The translations under genes and the position numbers were made by a program. From NCBI GenBank assembly GCA_029204225.1, contig CM055096.1, positions 61,980,957 to 62,044,956 on the forward strand: a stretch of 64,000 bases of DNA, in the 5' to 3' direction. Below, one piece after another: positions 45,114 through 56,413 of this stretch. Within the stretch, counting starts at the first letter, position 1. Every line of letters starts with the position of its first letter. The DNA is from Diphasiastrum complanatum (Eukaryota; Streptophyta; Lycopodiopsida; Lycopodiales; Lycopodiaceae). A model generated the notes under the pieces. It was not told the origin of the DNA. It did no database searches and worked only from the letters and a program-made list of their open reading frames with translations.

Positions 45114-47364
45114 CTATATGTGCTATTCAAAGGAGTCATTTGACTCAATTGTACCTTACAAAGGACTTAAGAGATATATTTACACTGCTAATGATCGTGA
45201 GTGCTCTATAGAAGGAATTGGCAACATTCCATTGAAACTTGCTTCTTCAAAAGTTCTTGCACTTTCTAATCTTCTTTTCATTCCAAAACTTACAAACAAC
45301 TTGACTAGTGTGCAAATTATTTGTGCAATAGATTACCTCACAATGCACTTGCTGGAAAATCACCTTTTGACGTCTTGTTTAAGAAGAAACCTAAGGTAGA
45401 TCACCTTAGAGTTTTTGGTTATGCTTGCTTTGTTCATGTGCCCTTGGAAACAAGGAAAAGAGATGATCCTAATTCTATTAAAAGGATCATGGTTGGATAT
45501 GCATCCAACAAGAAAGCTTACAGAATCTATGTTCCCTCTACCTCAACTACAATTGAGAGTAGGGATGTTATATTCCATGAGGATCAAAAATACATTCTTG
45601 AGGACTCCGAGTTCAAATATTCTCACAAAGATACTCCAATCATCACCCTTGAAGACTATCATGGAGAGATGGGGCCGAGAATTGAGGAGGAGTCACCTCG
45701 AATCTTTTCACCAAGGAGATCTCAATGAGAAAGATTTGAGCCTAGGAGGCTTACCTATGAAGATAGAGGCAAGCAAGTGAAAATCAACTCCACTAATTGT
45801 GCTTATTTATTTCTCATGAGGAGCCAAAGGATGTATATGATGCACTCAACTCGAAGGAATGGTACCTTGCCATGAAGGAGGAATATGATGCTTTGATGGC
45901 CAATAAGACATGGGAGCTTGTGGATCTTCCATCCAACAAGCACACCATTGGTTGCAAGTTGGTTTTTCGAGTCAAGTATAATCAAGATGGCACAATCAAT
46001 AAGTACAAGGCTAGACTTTGTGCTAAAGGTTTTGCTCAAGTTTATGGAATTGATTATGAGGAGACTTTTGCTCCAATTGCAAAGATGATATCAATTAGAA
46101 TCATATATTTTGTTGCTTGTTTTTTCAGTCGGCAAGTTCTTCAACTAGATGTCTCTAATGCATTTCTAAATGGATATCTAGAAGAAGAGATTTATGTGGA
46201 TCAGCCTATTGGGTTCATCCATCACAAAGACAAAGTTTGCTTGCTCTTCAAAAGTTTATATGGACTAAAGAAAGTTCCAAGGTCATGGTATTCTCGACTT
46301 AACACCTTTTTTGAGTCACTAGGATTTAATCTTAGTAACTATGATCCTTCCTTATATGTCAATTTTTTTGATAAAGATATTGTCATCCTTCTTATTTATG
46401 TTGATGATATCATTCTGATAGGAAGTTGTATCAAGTTAGTTAAGGAAACCAAGATTGCACTTGGAAAAGAATTCAAGATGCAAGATCTTGGAAATATTCA
46501 CTACATTCTAGGATTAGAGATTGACTTTCTTAAAGATAAAGCTTTTGTATGTCAATCCAAGTATGCTCTTTCAATGTTAAAAAAGTTCAATGTGTTAGAT
46601 TGTAAGAGTATAGAAACTCCTATGGAGCAAAATGTAAAAGACCCTAACAAAGGTGATGAAAGATCCTTCGTGGACATCACACTTTTTAGGAGTCTTATAG
46701 GCTCCTTAATTTGGCTCACAATAACTAGATCTGACATAAGCTTTAGTGTTCATAAGTTGAGCCAGGCTATGAAAAATCCTACTATTTATCATTGGAAAAT
46801 GGCCAAGAGAGTGCTTAGATATATATCTTCAACTTTTGATTATGGTTTATTGTATAAAAGTGAAGATCTTTCTATTGTTGGTTATTCTGACTCGGATTTT
46901 GCAAGTGATAAAGAGCAGATCGAAAATCTACAAGTGCTTATGTCATATATCTTGGAGGCAATTTGATATCTTGGCTTTCCAAAAAGCAAGATATTGTATC
47001 ACTCTCATTGTGTGAAGCTGAGCATAATGCACTCACTACAACAACAAAGGAAGTGCTTTGGATCAAGAAGTTACTAGTGGAGCTAAAGATAATCATGGAA
47101 GAGGACCTACCTATGATCATGTCTGACAACATTTCAGCCCAAGCCCTTGCCAACAACCCAATATTCCATGCAAGGAGCAAACATATTGAAGTTGCACATC
47201 ACTTCATGAGAGAGAAGCTCATTGGAGGGGAAATCAATTTGGAGCACATCGACAGATCATCTTGTATTGCTGATATGCTCACCAAACCTTTGAGAAAAAG
47301 TTTCTTCATCAAGCATAGAGCCAATCTTGGAGTAATACCAAGATCCATGTTCAAGTCAATATAG
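45114..47364 (+). pseudogene. Ty1/copia pol: protease end, integrase C-term, RT, RNase H
   Basis: Protease tail ESFDSIVPYKGLKRYIYTAN, IEGIGNIPLKLASSKV, FIPKLTNNLTSV. After a deletion of the pre-integrase and integrase core comes NRLPHNALAGKSPFDVLFKK, VDHLRVFGYACFVHVPLETR. A TGA after SPRRSQ (about 45726) and a frameshift near 45795 follow. RT: 45797-46966, 389 codons, with QLDVSNAFLNGYLEEEIYVD (residues 116-135), LLFKSLYGLKKVPRSWY and YVDD at 46397-46408 (residues 201-204), all intact. A one-base shift near 46917 precedes RNase H (RKSTSAYVIYLGGNLISWLS, AEHNALTTTTKEVLWIKKLL, DNISAQALANNPIFHARSKH) to the stop at 47364. RT and RNase H are close to intact, so loss was recent relative to other copies here. 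Confidence 0.9.
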
Positions 47365-47383
47365 ATTGTTTTTATAGGAAGAG

Positions 47384-48174
47384 TGTTGAAATGGAAAAAT
47401 AATCCATCTTGACTTTCGGCTTGCTACAAATATTGTACCATGCAAGTATGTTGTTCATAAATGCAAAATGCCAAGTTTGGCCTAGATAGGACTCAAGCTA
47501 CATAGATATGTCATATCTAGATTGATGAGTACAACTTGCATATAGTTTGTAGACATAGAATTAGCGAAATTATTCTTGTAGAAACTCGTGGCAATTCACA
47601 TGCATTGATTGTAAGTGATCCATAGTGACATGCAAGGCATGCACAAAGTGTAATGGACACATGCATGATGATTTGTACATTTCTAGTTAGAACTAGCACA
47701 CTTGAAAAAGTTGGTAGAGTTTCATGCATGAGAAGTGACAAATGTCACATAGACTCTAGTTTTCACTTTAGATGTCATTAAATGATGGATGGATGTGGTT
47801 CTACCTCGAGCTACCTCAAACTCCATAAATATGTGTAGCTCTCCTCATATTTTGTGATGAAGAACCAAAGCTTTGTAGCTATCTCATGCCATTTTGGATC
47901 CACACAATTTTTGCTTGTTATCTCTCTATCTTTCTCTCTCTAACTCGTGTTGAAGCTAATGCTAATACACTAATATCTTGTACTTTTGCTCATTATTGAT
48001 TTATTGCTATCATATTCTGATGCTTAGCATGCTAGATTGTGATTAATCCATATCTTCTGGACTAGATCTTGTTAATCAATCTAGAATCAGGTTATTGTGC
48101 TAATCACAAAGCTTAATTAGATCCATCATATTTGTGGACATTCTCCACACGTGAGAATTCTGAAAATTTTGTCA
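47384..48174 (+). repeat. 3' LTR of the copia element (791 bp)
   Basis: Starts TGTTGAAATGGAAAAATAAT 20 bases after the pol stop, preceded by a purine-rich ATAGGAAGAG, and ends AAAATTTTGTCA. The second copy at 54037-54828 fixes both ends. Downstream flank CATTA is the likely target duplication; its partner is lost with the 5' end. Confidence 0.9.
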
Positions 48175-48178
48175 CATT

Positions 48179-48399
48179 ATGCATGTTCCTCCAAAATCAT
48201 CTGTTATTTGCTCTATTTGTTGGCATTTCAGATTAGGCCATTTATACTTCAATAGTATTCAACAAATGTTGACTCAGAGACTGGTACAAGATATGCCTTC
48301 TGTCAGCAGGCCAACTTTTCCATGTGAAAGCTGTATAATCAGCAAGCATGCTATAAGTCCTTTCATTTTTGACTCTGTTCATACTTCTAAAGGCTGCTA
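48179..48399 (+). pseudogene. Copia GAG-pre-integrase fragment
   Basis: Open frame with WHFRLGHLYFNSIQQMLTQR, LVQDMPSVSRPTFPCESCII and SKHAISPF: the W-H-RLGH and C-x2-C of the pre-integrase zinc domain. It belongs to another copia family than the adjoining LTR. It is interrupted at 48400 by the CACTA terminus, with CTA (48397-48399) as the putative 3-bp target site. Confidence 0.75.
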
Positions 48400-48740
48400 C
48401 ACTACAAGAGGACGGGCGATTACCAAGACATTTTTTGAGTGTTTCTTTCAAAAAGAGTTTTTAAAATGAGTTGCAGGGGGAGCAGAATGCTCGAGCCTCG
48501 GGTCCGGTGTTTGGCCTCGGTATAAGCCTATCGAATTTGAACTTATTTTTAAAAAAATTTATAGAGAGAGATATAGAGAGGGTTATTGATCCACTAGAGG
48601 TCCTTGGAACATACATCAGAATATTGAAGCTAGCTTGAGGAGTATATCGAGGCTGACGTTGGTATAAGCCTAACAAATTTAAACTTGTTTTTAAGACATT
48701 TATAGAGAGGGCTATAAAGAGAGTCCAGGTGGCCAGAGAC
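48400..48740. repeat. CACTA terminal and subterminal repeats
   Basis: TIR at 48400, then two copies, 142 bases apart, of a 59-60 base segment (48521-48580, 48663-48721) containing TATAAGCCTA, AACTT and TTTATAGAGAG. Subterminal repeats are the usual binding sites of the element's accessory protein. Confidence 0.75.
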
Positions 48741-49076
48741 ATTCAGGACACTCTGCTAGCCGAGGATAATACCGAGATTGATGAAAAAAAAGCCCCTTTG
48801 TATAAACCACGGTATAAAACAGAATGTAAATGGATCTCACTTTTGGAATTTGTTACCTATCAACACATGGAATTCCATTTTCTATCAACATTGGTTGCCA
48901 TATGCACAAGTGAATAAAGAAATTTATGTTTCACAAAAAAATGATGCTCACAAATTGTGTACAAACATGCATCGACTTCTTTTTTGATGTCAAGTAGTCA
49001 ATTAATAAAGTGTAATTGCATCTGTGAGCAATATGATTAATATTACAATGAGTTGAAATACATCATACTATCTCAC
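48741..49076 (-). other. CACTA 3' untranslated part
   Basis: No gene. A/T-rich sequence between subterminal repeats and the transposase stop. Confidence 0.4.
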
Positions 49077-49567
49077 TTATTCATTTGGTGGTTCATCATT
49101 ATCATTTGCCACATCATCATGTGACAAATCCGCCAAACCAAATGAGTCTATCTCTAATTCTACCCAAATATCTCTTATAGCTTCATCATTAATAAGCTGA
49201 TCTTCAAAAGCTAATGGCAACGGTGACGACAAGTGAGATTGAGAAGGTGTGTCGTGTGTCATCGAACCATCCGATGATGATGCATCACGCTCAATGTCAT
49301 CATTACCTTTGAACCTACAATTGCATTAGGACCATTGCAAATAGCTTTGAACCATTTGACATCAAATATGAAAAAGCTGAATTGCCTAAATCCAACATCG
49401 AGGATGTCATTGATTTTTCCACAATAATCAAGTTGAGAAGAGAGTAAATTGGTGTCCGTCATGCTTGCTCGACTCTCTTGGATAAAATTTGCCATGACTC
49501 CACAATTGTATGTGTTTCTATTTTTGTCAATGCCCTCCATACGGAAGTGTCGTCCATGCGTCCACAA
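49077..49567 (-). pseudogene. CACTA transposase C-terminus (DUF4216 region)
   Basis: Minus-strand frame 49567-49259: THGRHFRMEGIDKNRNTYNC, GVMANFIQESRA, YCGKINDILDVGF, FFIFDVKWFKAICNG, the DUF4216 pattern. A frame change around 49300 leads to NDDIERDASSSDGSMTHDTP and on to an acidic end (LADLSHDDVANDNDEPPNE, stop at 49077). The change could be a small unrecognised intron or a frameshift. DUF4216 is the usual C-terminal domain of plant Tnp2-type transposases. Confidence 0.75.
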
Positions 49568-49644
49568 TGCATTGTAATTTTTGTACTAAACGAAATGGAC
49601 GTAAATGTGTTAGGGATACAACAAACATGTACAAAATTGTAGTA

Positions 49645-50220
49645 TTAATTAACATGTGAATATTGATCATCATAGCTTACATGTAAATCACACCTCCTTG
49701 CATATTCCTGCTCTCTCTCTGTTACTTCCTGGTTGTTTGTCGAGGCTTCTCTAGGGGCTTCACACAGCCAATCAAGCATCATGTCCTTGGGTAGAAGGGC
49801 GAGGTCAGGTGGATATGGTTGTCTTCTATGCCCTCTCTTGAAAGTTGCTTGAGCGGTTTGTCTACGAGCCTTGGCCTCTTCATATACCGAAATCCACTTT
49901 TGCATTTCCTTGCTATTAAGAATGCAAAATACCTTCTCCCTGAAAGACTTAGTCATTCTCATGATTGCTCCTTTTCCTTGAGGAACCTCCCCAACAACAC
50001 GCTCATCATCCTTCTTATCCCAAAGACAAGGAATAGAAGGATCGCTATGAGCAAGGAACTTCTTGATGTAAACCATGGACTCTTGCACTAGCCATCCTTC
50101 CACCATGATACCCTCAGGCCTTGTTTTTTGTCTTATGAAGCCTTTCAATGTTTTCATGAATTTTTCCAAGAAAAACATCCAACAGCTATGTACAGTGCCT
50201 GAGTTAAAAAAATGGATCAA
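49645..50220 (-). pseudogene. CACTA transposase DUF4218 region
   Basis: 192-codon minus-strand frame: VHSCWMFFLEKFMKTLKGFI, RQKTRPEGIMVEGWLVQESM, VYIKKFLAH, then a Lys/Arg-rich part and AREHE-like EREQEYARRCDLHVSYDDQY. The W-M-F-E-R/K-F-x-K-LK motif and R-PEG-ME-Y-VQES are characteristic of DUF4218. No internal stop. To its right the frame is closed, then the segment 50789-50547 gives the preceding part. Confidence 0.8.
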
Positions 50221-51996
50221 TGTTAGTGAAAGAACATGGGAATTACCACAATAGCAATAGTCTAGGATGGACTAAGAATAGGCAAAATAATGTGAGTCGC
50301 ATTCAGTGTACCTCATTAAACCACTGATTTTGTAGATTGCACTCCTTAACTCCTCTGTCAAGAACCCTCTCAACACCAAGAGAAGCACAAAGTACATGCA
50401 CAATAACAATTTGGTCGTTGAGATACATATATGTGCAATTAGATCATCATCAGATCATAGGACATGCTATAAAATGTAATCCACAATGTTGAGATGGCAA
50501 CAACGTCAAAAAACATGCCATGTCAACCTATAAAAAATTATGCCAATCATGAGAATTTAGTCCACTTAGCTTGTCCCTTGTGAAGGCACCCTTTAGGCAT
50601 CACATGTCCTGTCGGAGTTCGAAATGAGGCTATTGCCTTCTTTACAGTTGTCTCTTCTCTCCTCGAGATGATCCATGGGGCCTTTGGTAGGACAATTGAG
50701 GTTTCCACCGTTTGTGGCCATAAATCAGCCATCTTTTCCACTTCTTTCAAGTCATCTCGTGTGCCTTTTTTATCTTTCGACCCGGTCAAGTGCTCTCAAG
50801 TCATACTCCTAGCATTCTTGAATGTGCATCGGGTCCAAAAGATGGTTTATTAACAATTTCCCCCAATATGGGAGCTCATTGATAACCTCTTAATGCCAAG
50901 AGGGAGTCATCGTAGATATTGATTGGATCTTCAAATCTGAAGCCAATCACTTGCCTACAATATTAACAACAAGCACACACATTTAATGCAGATTATATAT
51001 TGTTAGAAGATTTATAAAGAGAGTAATCATAAAATAAATAAATGACTTCTACCATTAATTGGACCAAATATGTATTGTACCTTCATAGAGTGAGGATGTT
51101 GACCAATTAGCCCATCACACATAGGGTGATCAGGTGGAAGGTATCGAGTGTGGTCCTCATAGACCATCTTTCGTAGATGTTGTGGGTGACATGCCTGCAA
51201 ATACTCACCACAAACAGACATGCATTGTAGCCACTAGTTTAGAGCCGTACATTGAAACAAAACAACCAACTTAATCATGGGTCCAATGTTTGAATTAAAA
51301 AAAAAATTGTGGATGCACATAAAATTTAATATAATACCATGAATCGAACCAATAGCAAGGATATCTCACCTGAACATTTTCCATATCCCATGCATCATCC
51401 ACATCAAGATCCCCTTTACCACAAAATCTCTTTGTCTTAGTGGTCTTGATATATCGCTCACCTGAACTCCTTGCCATAGAATCTTTACCTCATCTATCAA
51501 GGGAGCCATATACACGTCCATAATTTTTGCCTTGCATTTTTCCGGGATAAGAAGGGGGAGCATTAGGTGCCCCTTCTTTATACTTAGTCAAGGGGGGATG
51601 CTGTAATATACAAGGACAACCAGCCAAGTGGACCATGATGTGAAGCGCAAACCGAATGGATTCACACCATCCATCGCCAACCCCAAATGCAAATGATGAG
51701 GCTCATCCCTAAACTCATGTCAGGTAGCATCCACGTGCTTCCATGCTGGAAAATCGACAGGGATCCTCATAGTATCGTCCGATGAACAATTGCTCGACTG
51801 CCATGTCATTGGAATTACACTTAAACATGTGGCGTATCCTGGGTATGATGGAAAAATGTCTTACCACCTTGGCGGGTATGGTCGCTCTTTGTAAATCTTG
51901 CATGTAGCTGGCATGCCGACTGCAGATAGCATTTTCTTGGCTTCTTGCCGAGACGCCGCCATGGTGTTATTTGGAGGAAACATTTTTCTGAGCAAA
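50221..51996 (-). pseudogene. CACTA Tnp2 transposase core, broken
   Basis: Minus strand, right to left: EAKKMLSAVGMPATCK (51955), then, after loss of the expected Cys-rich segment, TIPAKVVRHFSIIPRIRHMF (51903-51715), LGLAMDGVNPFGLRFTSW (about 51690, the conserved D-G-NPFG block), LPLLIPEKCKAKIMDVYMAP, LIDEVKILWQGVQVSD (51563-51366), HSMKVQYIFGPIN, then 50789-50547 with DLWPQTVETSIVLPKAPW, KKAIASFRTPTGHVMPKGCL. These follow Transposase_21 in order, but frames alternate. The deleted Cys-rich block and frameshifts rule out an active enzyme. Confidence 0.8.
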
Positions 51997-52121
51997 CTAT
52001 GACAAAATATATATTTACGTAATTAGTTATATAATATTATAGTTTCTTGCAACGCATGAATTAAAAATCAAATGAGATTAGAGCAATTTGTCTATAACAC
52101 ACATGAAGCTAGCAAGCTTAC
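51997..52121 (-). other. Predicted intron of the CACTA transposase
   Basis: Donor G|GTAAGC (GT at 52121-52120) and acceptor TTTTGTCATAG (AG at 51998-51997). Splicing joins ...ASVTELFG to LLRKMFPPNNTM in frame, as in related transposases (125 nt). Confidence 0.7.
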
Positions 52122-52930
52122 CCAAACAACTCCGTGACGCTTGCATCCGACCACCCGTACTTAGTTTGCAAGTTCAAAAGTAGCAAACAAGCTCGCAACT
52201 TTGACATTTGTCCACCCTTGTACAAAGGAGTGGATGCAAGCCAGGCGTCATCTCTTCTTCCCTTGTCATCGTGGCCTTGGGTGGGTTTGTGAAGAATGCA
52301 TCCATCTCATGTCATCCATGTCCCCCTCGTGATCATGTGATGTGAATGGAACATCCTCGTGTACTGTGTCTCCTTGGGACATATCTTCGTGCAAGTCCGC
52401 GGTTGGTGTATGTGAGGAAAGTGGTGGCTCTCGTGCGCTTGCATGTCTGAATCTTGCAGATTGCATGGCAACATCTGATTGAATTCTTCAATAGTCATGT
52501 GAGTGTGAGTCATCGTCCTACACAATACAAGTGCAACAACAGTAAAAAATAATGGAATATTCCTCCAGTCAAAAAGGACATCAAACAACATACATGGAAA
52601 AGGAACGTGCAATCATGTTTTTTAGCAATACAAAGTGCTTTGCAAATTAGAACTCACCAAAGAACTGACTTCCATTTGCACAAATAATGACTCTCTCTCA
52701 ATCTAACCATACATGTGAACGTGTGATATAGTGGTACGTCGCCCTCGTCATAGTGCATACTTGCATCGTATACATAAGCATGGTATTCCCTGGTGTAACC
52801 AGGCCTCTGATCCAATATGTGATGGTCCTCTCTCATCATCTGAAGATGAGGAATGTGAACTCGCCATTTGCATCGGTGCACCTTGGCAGTTGACAATGGA
52901 TGGAACACAAATTAGAAATGATCTACAATA
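52122..52930 (-). pseudogene. CACTA transposase N-terminal region
   Basis: The stretch at about 52122-52260 reads DDAWLASTPLYKGGQMSKLR, ACLLLLNLQTKYGWSDASVT, matching the Tnp2 segment before the core. Upstream, 52612-52266 and 52908-52654 hold His/Met-rich frames (MTIEEFNQMLPCNLQDSDMQ; HDEGDVPLYH-like) whose counterpart in known transposases I cannot pin down. The usual transposase-associated zinc domain is not recognisable. Confidence 0.55.
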
Positions 52931-53154
52931 CATAAAACAAACTAGTTAAATGCATTGAGACGAATACAAGACATGTGTATAATAACTAAATTTGAGTCTA
53001 GTGCAAGTCTCTTGAAATTAGCAATACAAGATAAATCAAACCAAATTTTAAGATCACTCTAATTAAATCCCTACTTATTTATATTTGTGACAAGGCCAAC
53101 TACAATTTTGTGATCCATGCTCATTGGTTTCTGACAAGGCCAACTGAAATATTG

Positions 53155-53263
53155 TGAAGAGCGAGGCTAGCCATGTAATGATGTACATAGGCATGGATTA
53201 GATTATGCCTACATATGCAAACCATGCCTATGTGCTTCATTGCATGGCTAGCCTTGCTCTTCA
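53155..53263. repeat. Fold-back hairpin with 42-base arms
   Basis: Arm 53155-53196 (TGAAGAGCGAGGCTAGCCAT...) pairs with 53222-53263 (...ATGGCTAGCCTTGCTCTTCA) with about five mismatches, loop of 25 bases. CATTGGTTT words flank both sides in opposite orientation, hinting at a longer, decayed inverted repeat. Confidence 0.85.
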
Positions 53264-53361
53264 GTTATCCCAAACCAATGAAGTGCCAATTCCAGGAATA
53301 TTGAGTGGATCTCCAGCCATGTGTTTTTTGATGGTGGTAGGATATGACATTCTATTAAATA

Positions 53362-53982
53362 TACTAGACATAACTAAACATTCACCTCTTAGTTTAGTTG
53401 TCACTAGTTAACCATGAGCTCAAATCTGTAAGGCCCCCGTTATGAGAAGAAGCCATAATTAAGCACGATGGTTAGTATGGGGTCTAATGTGAGAAAATGA
53501 TGTTTAGGAGATGGCTGGCTTACATAGCAGAAAGTCCAGGGGGTTCGGAGGGTGGAGCCCCGCGAGAAACAGGGGGTCCGGGGGGCAGAGCCCCCCAACG
53601 GAAGGGCGCGGGGTATGGCCTCTTCATCATTTGGCCTTCCGACTCCTTATGCAAAAACACACTTTTGGTGTTTTGCATCCCTTTTTGACACTTGGTTGTT
53701 CGATCTCTCTGATGGTGGTCGCCACTATATAACTACCACATTGAGAAGCATTCCTCAGCAGTTGGAGCATTCTGTTTATTGTAGATCAGTCGTCCAGAGT
53801 CTATTCGAGATCACCATTGAAGCCCTTCTCCAAGGTGCATGGATTGGATAGCACCATCATCATATGTACTAGCTTTATTATCAAATTTTCATATTTGAGT
53901 TTATTGTCTCTTGTCTATGCTGAATTCAATTGTCAATTATAATAAAATATCCATGAGAGAATGTCATGGTCTTCTTTCATCA
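53362..53982 (+). repeat. Copia LTR with GGGGGTCCGGGGGGCAGAGC motif
   Basis: Its start (TACTAGACATAACTAAACAT, TG changed to TA) and CTCAAATCTGTAAGGCCCCC match, reversed, the LTR stub at 58139-58275. The G-rich GGGGGTCCGGGGGGCAGAGC (53573) is a motif seen in many plant copia LTRs. The end is near CTTCTTTCATCA (53982), followed by a decayed primer-site-like CCTATAAGAG. No coding region follows on this strand. Frames 53497-53851 lie inside the LTR and are not genes. Confidence 0.65.
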
Positions 53983-54036
53983 CCTATAAGAGAAACAAAA
54001 AAATTATTTAGAATAACATTAACACAGAGAAGGTTT

Positions 54037-54828
54037 TGTTGAAATTGAAAAATAATCTATCTTGACTTTAGGCTTGCTACAAACTTTGTACTATCCAAGT
54101 ATGTTGTTTCATAAATGTAAATGCCAAATTTGGCCTGGATAGAACTCGAGCTATATGGATTTGTCATATCTAGTTGGTTGAATACAACTTGCATATAGAT
54201 TGTAGACTTAGAAATAGCATTAATATGCTTGTAGAAACTCGTGGCATATCACATGCATTTATTGTAAGTGATCCATAGTGACATGCAAGGCATGCACAAA
54301 GTGAAATGGACACATGCATGATGATTTGTACAATTCTAGTTAGAGCTAGGACACTTGGTAAAAGTAGGTAGAGATACATGCATGAGATGTGACAAATGTC
54401 ACTTAGACTCTAGTTTCCACTTTAGATGTGATTGAAAGGTGGATGGATGTGGTTCTACCTCGAGCTACCTCAAACTCCATAAATATGTGTAGCTATTCTC
54501 ATAATTTTTTATGAAGAACCAAAGCTTTGTAGCTATTCCATGCCATTCTGGATCTATACCATATTTGCTTGAATATCTCTCTCTCTTTCTCTCTCTAGCT
54601 CGTGTTTAGGCTAATGCTCATACACTAAATTCTTGTACTTTTGCTCATTTGTAATTCAATGCTATCATTCTCTGATTCTTAGCATGCTAGATTGTGGTTA
54701 AGCCATAAATTCTGTATGGATCTTGCTATTCAATCTAGAATCAGGTTATTGTGCTAATCATAAAGCTTAATAAGATCAATCATACTTGTGGATCATCCCC
54801 ACACGTGTGAATTCTGGAAATTTTGTTA
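54037..54828 (+). repeat. Solo LTR of the 45-48 kb copia family (792 bp) with target duplication
   Basis: Collinear over its full length with 47384-48174. Flanked on both sides by GGTTT (54032-54036 and 54829-54833). Starts TGTTGAAATTG and ends TTTTGTTA (CA changed to TA). A solo LTR with an intact 5-bp duplication results from recombination between the two LTRs of one former element. Confidence 0.95.
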
Positions 54829-56413
54829 GGTTTTTCAAATGAGATCCATATTATATTATCCCTATTGAATATGTGAAGGAACTACTATACCTAAAAGCAT
54901 CATCCACACATCTCTCGACCACAAGCCGCCACCCAAATTGTCGGCCACCCATCAACGGCGGGCTTACTCACTAGTATATCTATGTAGTATAAAACTATTT
55001 TAGCGAGAGAATGTGTGAGGGTGCCGTAACAAATGTCACGCTTTTGCTAGCAAAAAATGTCAGCCATTTGCAAAAGGAAAAGCTACATAGGTATTAAAAT
55101 AATGAGAAAAAAAACACAGCTTCCAAAAACATATATACACTTTTTGTGGGTAAGTGTCGATTGCCCGTCATCGATGGGCACATGCAACTAGTACGTGTGT
55201 GTGTGTGTGTGTGTGTGTGTGTATCTATACTATTTGTGTGACATTGTGTGTGTGTGTTGGCAAAAATGTCACGCTTTGTCAGCAAAAAACGTCACACACA
55301 CACACACAGGGAAAAAGCTAAATAAAGCTAAAAACTAAATACGTTTGAGGATTATTTTGTCATGGTTTTATTTGTGTGTGACATTTGTGCCTATGCATGG
55401 GATAGGAGGATGCACCCATGGTGGCATGGGTGCATCCTCCCACATGATCATCTTTTAGTTAAAAAATGTGGAATGTAATCTTTTATGCATGGAGTAGAGG
55501 ATGCAAGAAATATTATAAATCCATTTGGTAGCCCCCCCCCCCAGAAAAAACATTCATCGTGAAAGGCTTTAAACAGAAGGGTAAGTATATACTTTCATGG
55601 TGGAAGGTGTTTAACAAAAGAGACTTTCATTATCAAAGATTTACTAAATTTGAAGGCCACTCTAAAGATTTTTAGATTTACATACTTTCCACTTGAAAGG
55701 TTAAAATAAAAATGCATTTCTATGAATGAAAAATTGGGTGTGAAGGGCTGGAAAGGCTTCAAAATGCAGGCTTGCTCACCTCTCTCCTCTCTTTCTTTTC
55801 TTATGTCACAAGCGCCACAATTAGCTGCAGAACGTTTAAAATGAATGACTCACAGATGCATAATGAAATGATACAATAGTAGGACTGAAATTGCACTCTG
55901 ATTAATATCAACAATGAGTACAATGGCATTAAGTTATAACTTCATCTTGCTGAGCGTGATAACGCTGATAACGATTAATAAAAACACTAAATTTTCAGAA
56001 GAAGTTTTCTGATGAAGATTAACCTATTTTATATTCTACAAATATCTACAACAACCTTTTCTACGGTTATTACAACCACCTCATTTTAAATACATGTACA
56101 ATGTAGGAAGACTGTCAATGCCAAGTCGTTGGCTCGGATTTTAGACTGACAACAATATTCGACCCGATCGCTCGAAGAATTTTCGCCTCGATCCGATTTG
56201 ATCCAGGGTCTGAAAATCTCTATTGCTCAAAATTCCATCCTTCTATTTTTGATTTTATACATCTTTCAGGATGCTCATTAGTAAATGGATTTGAGGCTAA
56301 GCATCAAATTCCAACAGACCAAATGAATGTGGTGAAGTCAAAATATATGTTGAAACCATGATACATATCTCAGAATATCCATCCCAATCAATTCTCACTC
56401 ATTGTCTCTCCAA
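54829..56413. other. Gene-free spacer with a (GT)n tract
   Basis: (GT)n at about 55194-55222 and (CA)n at about 55294-55307. AAATGTCACGCTTTTGCTAG (55032) and AAATGTCACGCTTTGTCAGC (55265) are a repeated segment. C9 run near 55533. Frame 55285-55094 is a product of the dinucleotide tracts. No gene recognised. Confidence 0.45.
55405..55440. repeat. Perfect hairpin (16-bp arms, 4-base loop)
   Basis: GGAGGATGCACCCATG, GTGG, CATGGGTGCATCCTCC. Arms 55405-55420 and 55425-55440. Confidence 0.9.

Larger units (their letters stand above)
48400..52930 (-). mobile_element. Defective CACTA (En/Spm) DNA transposon
   Basis: A terminal CACTACAAGAGGACGG starts at 48400. Next to it is a subterminal region with a 60-bp direct repeat (TATAAGCCTATCGAATTTGA at 48521, TATAAGCCTAACAAATTTAA at 48663). 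Transposase coding pieces follow on the minus strand in family order from right to left. The opposite terminus (TCTTGTAGTG) was not found, so the right boundary (about 52930) is only where coding similarity ends. Deletions and frameshifts in the transposase make it non-autonomous. Confidence 0.85.

Noticed and set aside
47517-47741. Minus-strand frame with NVQIIMHVSITLCACLACHYG, also present at 54170-54379
   Set aside because: Its recurrence is explained by the two LTR copies; it lies antisense in the LTR.
48729-48987. Short plus-strand frames within the CACTA 3' region
   Set aside because: Antisense to the element, start inside the subterminal repeat, no features.
53497-53851. Three plus-strand frames of 63-99 codons
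   Set aside because: They lie entirely within the copia LTR around its G/C-rich motif.
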